A stretch of DNA of 22,376 bases from Chara braunii. Its lineage: Eukaryota; Streptophyta; Charophyceae; Charales; Characeae. A model generated the notes under the pieces. That model worked only from the letters and a program-made list of their open reading frames with translations, made no database searches and had not been told where the DNA came from. The stretch lies in the NCBI GenBank assembly GCA_003427395.1, contig BFEA01000811.1:210806-233181 (forward strand). Direction: 5' to 3'. The position numbers and the translations under genes are program-made. Of this stretch, positions 18,661 through 22,376 are shown piece after piece (the stretch's first letter is position 1; the number at the start of each line of letters is the position of its first letter).

Positions 18661-19150
18661 CACTATTGTCTGACGAGCTTGATTCATCAACGGCCCCATG
18701 CTTGAGGACCCTAGCCCGAGGAGTCTTTGTGACCCTTTGCCTCTCCAAATAAGGTCCTCATCATCACTACTGTTTGACGAGCTTGATTAATCAACGGCCC
18801 CATGCTTAAGGAGATTTGCCTGCTGGACCAGTTCATCGCCAGTCAAATCCGCTACAGTCGCGGCATTGGGCAATGCAGCAGGATCATTCGGTGGTGGCGC
18901 CTCCGCGTCCTAAACAAATGCAGCTCATATGTCCAAGTACCCCGCCAAGCTTCCCTTACTCTTGTTCTTGATGTCCAACAACTGAAGATTCCAATGGACA
19001 TTCTTGATGTCCAACAACTGAAGATTCCAAGGACATAGACTAATTTCGCGAGACTGTAAGGGGACAGCGGACCCTCCTCTTGTCGTGCATAAGATCGAGA
19101 GACGACCAGTTCCTCTCACAAGGGGTTGCGGTGCTCCACATCATTGTGAC
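18660..19150 (-). repeat. Second copy of the hAT dimerisation segment (tandem duplication)
   Basis: The segment matches about 19160-19650 throughout, offset by about 505 bp. It again encodes CERNWSSLDLMHDKRR (CERNWS at 19103-19120), then HWNLQLLDIKN, SLAGYLDI and a Ser-rich acidic end, but in shifting frames. TGACGAGCTTGATT, part of the acidic end, occurs at 18671, 18775, 19173 and 19280, so a sub-repeat of about 105 bp was already double within each large copy. The copies differ at many sites, so the duplication is old. It also holds a 36-bp tandem repeat (18965 and 19001) that doubles the 12 residues VHWNLQLLDIKN in frame. Confidence 0.88.
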
Positions 19151-19246
19151 CCTCCCCATCATCACTCATGTCTGACGAGCTTGATTCATCAATGGCCCGA
19201 TGCTTGAGGACCCTAGCCCGAGGAGTCTTCGTGACCTTTTGCCTCT

Positions 19247-19796
19247 CTAAATAAGGTCCTCCCCATCATCACTACTGTCTGACGAGCTTGATTCATCAGC
19301 GGCCCGATGCTTAAGGACCCTAGCCCGGGAAGTCTTCGTGAGATTTGTCTGGTCGACCAGTTCATCGCTAGTCAAATCCGCTAAAGTCGCGGCATTGGGC
19401 AATGCAGCAAGATCATTCGGTGGTGGCGCCTCCACGTCGTCAAAGAATGCAGTCCACATGTCCAAGTACCCCGCCAAGCTTCCCTCACTCTTGTTGTTGA
19501 TGTCCAACAGCTGAAGATTCCAATGGACATAGACTAATTTCACGAGACTGTAAGGGGACGAAGGGCCGCTCCTCTTGTCGCGCACAAGATCGAGATACGA
19601 CCAGTTCCTCTCACAAGGGGTTGCGATGCTCCACATAGCTGTGACCCGCATATGGCAATGTCCCGCAACTTCTTATGAGAGGCCCCATGTCGGTTCCACC
19701 ATTCTTAGGCCATCACTTGGGTAAATGAGCTGTCAAACTTCGTTAAGTCAGTCCACAAACTCTCCTCCACCATTTTCTCTGTCATTGGATCCTTCA
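19247..19796 (-). pseudogene. hAT relic: C-terminal dimerisation region, intact-order copy
   Basis: One frame gives VEESLWTDLTKFDSSFTQVM, A, TAA (19705-19707), EWWNRHGASHKKLRDIAI. After a frame change near 19651 another gives RVTAMWSIATPCERNWSYLD, LVRDKRSG, SLVKLVYVHWNLQLLD, then SLAGYLDMWTAFFDD and a Ser/Asp-rich end at 19247. WW..HG, LR.IAI, CERNWS and L..LVYV.WNL.L are the defining blocks of the hAT dimerisation domain (Dimer_Tnp_hAT). CERNWS is encoded at 19598-19615. The last 60 residues are acidic (DESSSSDSSDDGEDL) and start the tail. Confidence 0.88.
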
Positions 19797-20356
19797 CCAC
19801 GTCTCTGTTAGCTCCCTGTGGACTGCTTGCGAGTTTGCCCGCAGATCGAGCTGCTCCCTGCACCCCGAAGTGGCCTCCTCTTTGCACTGTGACAAGAAAA
19901 ACTTGAGGGTGTTTTGGACCACCGAGGTTTGCATGTCCATCAACCACTTCATGTCTCTCCTCCTTGGGTCGAGGAGAAAGTTTGCCGCATGAACAAGCTG
20001 CCTCATTATCTTTGTGCGCTTGCTGACTGGCTTAATGATCTCCCGCCGCTGAGCATCGATCAACCGCGTGAGTGTATTGAAACGCCTCCCCAACCCCTCG
20101 TTAAAATGCCAAAGGCTTGGGGGGGTTGTGTCATTGTGGTCCATCTTCCGCAACGACTCGTGTATCGGCTCCAACACATTCAAAACCGTGTGCAACTTCT
20201 CCCACCATGCGGGCTCAGTGACAGTCATGTACGCAGTGTCGGACTTGTCCCGATCTTTTCTGATACTCCATCTCAACAGCCTCCACCCCTCCTCCATCAT
20301 ATCCTCTAGCACACGCCGCCTACCCCAAAACCGGTTCCTCATCATGTATAACTTGA
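19794..20356 (-). pseudogene. hAT relic: helical insertion region
   Basis: The frame from about 20350 reads MMRNRFWGRRRVLEDMMEEG, WRLLRWS, EPAWWEKLHTVLNVLEPIHE, SLRKMDHNDTTPPSLWHFNE, then MRQLVHAANFLLDPRRRD. These are the typical blocks of the alpha-helical insertion and second half of the catalytic fold in plant hAT proteins (W..........P....LR..D...P.....Y/W, H.AA..L.P). It is joined to the preceding DUF659 piece only by a frame change at RFASSYT/MMRNRF. The part of this open frame upstream of 20350 (to 20558) is out of frame with the conserved blocks and is not coding. Ends at TGA 19794. Confidence 0.82.
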
Positions 20357-20691
20357 AGCAAACCGAACCTCCGTGGGCAAAATCAAGGTCAACTCCCGGG
20401 ACAGCTCTGAACACTTTGTGTAAAGGGAGGTGGTGTGATGGTGTCTCCTTATGAACTTCACCATCATCTTTGTGCGCTGCACTAGTTCCTTCACCCACTC
20501 CAGCTCGCAGATGTCTCTCATTAACAAGCTCAATCAATGCTCTATGCACGGGACCCATGGAATGCTAGATATGTCGCGATCAATGCGTCTTCGCAAGAGG
20601 TGCAACCTGTGTTGTCCCACTTTGCAGTCAGCGTCTCCACGTGCTGTTTTTTTTCCCCCAACTCAAGGTACAAATCGTGAAGCTCCTGTGT
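20342..20691 (-). pseudogene. hAT relic: shortened DUF659 core
   Basis: After the TAG the frame reads VETLTAKWDNTGCTSC, which matches the start of DUF659 (W...GCT...DGW). The expected DGW.D motif and most of the following catalytic strands are missing. In another frame the sequence resumes RRRIDRDISSIPWVPCIEH, TGA (20534-20536), LSLLMRDICELEWVKELVQR, then SLYTKCSELSRELTLILP, TEVRFASSYT. The W-x-P-C-x-x-H, D...LEWVK and RF..SY motifs are hallmarks of this domain. A deletion inside the catalytic core is inferred from the short distance between GCT and WVPC. Without the acidic residues of the RNase H fold the protein could not cut DNA. Confidence 0.8.
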
Positions 20692-21033
20692 CTACGTTGT
20701 CCTAACGTAGTTAAACGGGACACCGTGTCGACAAAGGTGCATCCCCCATGCGATATCCAATCGCCGCTGAGAGTCGTTCGTTGTCCATCTTTTAATTGAC
20801 ACTTGTGTCAACTTCCCCGACTTTTGGCCTGCAGCAGATCCCTGTGCAGACGTCCCTGCCACTCCACCGCCTTCCTCTTCAATCCCCTGTGGCCCTTCTT
20901 CGTCAACCGTTGACAATGACACCATTCTGCTCCGCCGCCCTGCTGGTGGCACTATGAACTCATCCAGTGTATCCTCTTGAGCCTCCTCCAGAATTGCAGA
21001 AGCCAAACCGTCCAAGGGGATGTTATGCTCCAT
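20692..21033 (-). pseudogene. hAT relic: acidic linker and GVPFN block
   Basis: MEHNIPLDGLASAILEEAQE, DTLDEFIVPPAG, a Glu/Gly-rich linker, KLTQVSIKRWTTNDSQRRLD, then IAWGMHLCRHGVPFNYVRT, T, TAG (20692-20694). The D..I..W....GVPFN.V block is conserved between the zinc finger and the catalytic core in plant hAT proteins (the usual form is A.F.Y..GIPFN...). The frame is the same as the zinc finger segment and continues past the TAG as TQELHDLYLELGE. Confidence 0.8.
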
Positions 21034-21405
21034 TTAGTATAGTTGGATGAGCCGCAGCGTCTTCTTGCACTCAATCTTGTGCCCCGTAGCAACAAGGATG
21101 TGAAGCATCTCCGAAAAACAACCCGGGCAAGGATTCGTTTTCCGTGTAAAGTGTCGTCATACACGCGTGTACGATGCAACCCAATCTGCACCACATAAAG
21201 TACACTTCACCCTGTACTGCCCCTTGGACAATGGTGGGACCATCTGCCCTTGGGTTACCCACTTAAATGTCACCTTCGTCGCCTGCAGCTGCGGTTGCCT
21301 TGCCTGAGGCTGTGGCACAACTGCTTCCTTCACGCGCGTGGCCGTGGAGTGCGAACCCACCACCTCCTTCCCCCTCAAAGTATCTGTCACGCTTGAAGAT
21401 GCCAT
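21034..21405 (-). pseudogene. hAT relic: N-terminus and BED-type zinc finger
   Basis: Starts MASSSVTDTLRGKEV, followed by a Gln/Pro/Ala-rich stretch, then VTFKWVTQGQM, GQYRVKCTLCGADWVASYTR, V, TGA (21157-21159), RHFTRKTNPCPGCF, SEMLHILVATGHKIE. The C-x2-C pair, the aromatic SYTRV segment and the HF and CPGC blocks match the BED-like finger of plant DUF659-type hAT proteins, which binds DNA near the element ends. The TGA occupies a place where Arg is usual (CGA to TGA is a single C-to-T change). A second stop, TAA at 21034-21036, follows LRLIQLY directly before MEHNIPLDGL in the same frame. Confidence 0.82.
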
Positions 21406-21429
21406 CTTGGACAAGGCGGCGAACGACGA

Positions 21430-22376
21430 GGGGAAGAAGAAGGAGGAGGAGGAGGAGGAGAAAAAAAAGAATAAGAGGAAAAAGAAGGAGGTCTATGGCG
21501 GGCGGGAGGGAGGAGTGGAGGGAGGAGTGGAGGAAGGAGTATGGCGGGATGGAGAAAGGAGGCCTCTGTCGGGAGGGAGTAGAGAGGTCTATGGCGGGAG
21601 GGAGGAGGGACGACTATGGCGGGAGGGAGGAGGGACGACTATGGCGGGAGGGAGGAGGGACGACTGTGGCGGGAGGGAGGAGGGACGACTATGGCGGGAT
21701 GGAGGATGGAGGAGTATGGAGGGAGAAAGGAGGAGGGAAGGAAGCCACATCGCGGGAGGGAGAAAGGAGGACTATGGCGGGAGGAGGGAGACTATGGTGG
21801 GAGGAAGGACGAAGTACTATGGCGGGAGGGAGGAGGGAGGACTATGGCGAGCTGAAGGAGGGAGGAGTATGGAGGGAGAGAGGAGGAGGGAAGGCAGCCA
21901 CGTCGAACGAGGAAAAAGGGAAAACGGAGAAGGGAAGCTATGGTGGACTACGGCGGGATGAAGATCTATGGCGGAGGAGTATGGAGGGAAAGAGGAGGGA
22001 AGGCAGCCACATCGAAGGAGGGAGGAAGGAGGAAGGAGAAGGGAGAAGGAAAGCTATGGTGGACTATGGCGAGAGGGAGGAGGGAGGAGTATGGCAGGAG
22101 GGAGAAAGGCCTATGGCGGGAGGAGGGAGGACTATGGCGGGACAGAGGACGAAGTAACTATGGTGGGAGGGAGGAGGGAGGACGATGGCAGGATGAAGGA
22201 GGAGGGCGGAGGGAGGCAGCCACATCGAAGGAGGGAGGAGGGAGGGAGAAGGGAGAAGGGAAGCGATGGTGGACTATGGCGAGAGGGAGGAGGGAGGAGT
22301 ATGGCGGGAGGGAGAAAGGAGGACTATGGCGGGAGGAGGGAGGACTATGGCGGGAGGGAGGACGGAGTACTATGGC
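21430..22376 (+). repeat. Purine-rich minisatellite with higher-order repeats
   Basis: Almost all purine on this strand, built from CTATGGCGGGAGGGAGGAGG-type units. Five units of exactly 25 bp start at 21589, 21614, 21639, 21664 and 21689. Further on, a longer unit bounded by AGGCAGCCACATCGAAGGAG repeats at 22005 and 22218 (213 bp) and runs off the window. A related shorter version has its marker at 21743 and 21896. Long plus-strand frames (Gly/Arg/Glu-rich, up to 296 codons) arise from the array and are not genes. On the minus strand it forms the 5' flank of the hAT relic. Confidence 0.93.

Larger units (their letters stand above)
17385..21405 (-). pseudogene. Degenerate hAT-superfamily transposase gene with long C-terminal tail
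   Basis: hAT transposases cut and paste DNA through an RNase H-like catalytic domain and dimerise through a C-terminal region. The order here, on the minus strand, is: BED zinc finger (21405-21034), linker with a second conserved block (21033-20692), shortened DUF659-type core (20691-20342), helical insertion domain (20356-19794), EWWNRHG and CERNWS dimerisation block (19796-19247), then a tail to the stop at 17385. ATG at 21405 is chosen as the first Met before the finger. Stops interrupt conserved positions at 21157 (TGA), 21034 (TAA), 20692 (TAG), 20534 (TGA) and 19705 (TAA), and the matching frame changes at least four times. It therefore cannot make transposase. Spliced introns could explain some frame changes, but not stops inside conserved motifs. 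Class assignment is firm; element boundaries are unknown. Confidence 0.88.

Noticed and set aside
20350-20558. N-terminal part of the long minus-strand frame ending at 19794 (starts MGPVHRALIELVNER)
   Set aside because: The conserved DUF659 blocks (WVPCIEH, ICELEWVKEL) lie in a different frame over the same bases, so this part is out of frame although open.
12791-21159. Possible nonstandard genetic code, as stops sit at Gln/Glu positions in atp1 and nad7
   Set aside because: TAA, TAG and TGA all occur at conserved places with different expected residues (Arg, Glu, Gln, Cys), together with frameshifts and truncation; decay explains this better.
21267-22157. 296-codon and 207-codon plus-strand frames rich in Gly/Arg/Glu
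   Set aside because: Generated by the purine minisatellite, and their first part is antisense to the transposase zinc finger.

Overview
This is a gene-poor, repeat-dense nuclear window from a eukaryote, most probably a green plant of the streptophyte lineage. That rests on a plant-type hAT transposase relic, decayed pieces of mitochondrial nad7 and atp1, a group II intron reverse-transcriptase piece of plant-mitochondrial style, and abundant long microsatellites. A charophyte such as Chara would fit, but that is an impression from protein style and repeat load, not a demonstrated assignment. I see no intact, confidently functional protein-coding gene, no rRNA, no tRNA and no CRISPR array.

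Layout, left to right. 1-800: AATC, CT and CA microsatellites around a GC-rich island. 800-3000: non-repetitive sequence I cannot identify, with a GC hairpin at 1652-1690. 3054-3361: a group II intron RT fragment (YADD box) running directly into a nad7 exon fragment, so an old mitochondrial insert (NUMT). 3362-5480: mostly featureless. 5485-5757: relic of the zinc-binding C-terminal domain of a LINE-type reverse transcriptase. 5900-7510: a nest of short dispersed repeats, comprising an 80-bp tandem duplication, four copies of a roughly 70-bp module, an interspersed repeat of about 315 bp, and a foldback (MITE-like) element. 7800-10300: GC-rich and ATC-rich low-complexity DNA. 10488-12110: two diverged copies of one repeat family, interrupted at 10683-10720 by an exact laboratory transposon adapter junction. 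12632-13680: a second, AT-rich NUMT in which atp1 pieces flank a nad7 piece. 13680-15060: no recognised feature. 15078-16270: a satellite of four units with a two-unit higher-order arrangement, each unit carrying a GT array. 16662-16996: an inverted copy of the repeat at 6628-6942.

17385-21405 (minus strand) is the main gene-like object: a broken hAT-superfamily transposase gene. It has an N-terminal BED-type zinc finger, a shortened DUF659 core, the EWWNRHG and CERNWS blocks of the C-terminal dimerisation region, and an unusually long tail that is acidic, then glutamine-rich, then ends in an AT-hook and basic/acidic segment. It carries at least five stop codons at conserved positions, several frame changes, a probable internal deletion and a tandem duplication of its dimerisation segment. 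Immediately upstream of its start (21430-22376 on the plus strand) lies a purine-only-like minisatellite that runs off the window.

The pieces do not form a pathway. The window records accumulation of transposons, mitochondrial DNA inserts and satellites. The two most useful observations are the adapter sequence left in the assembly and the mosaic mitochondrial inserts. The hAT tail and its duplicated dimerisation segment are the most unusual protein-level features.
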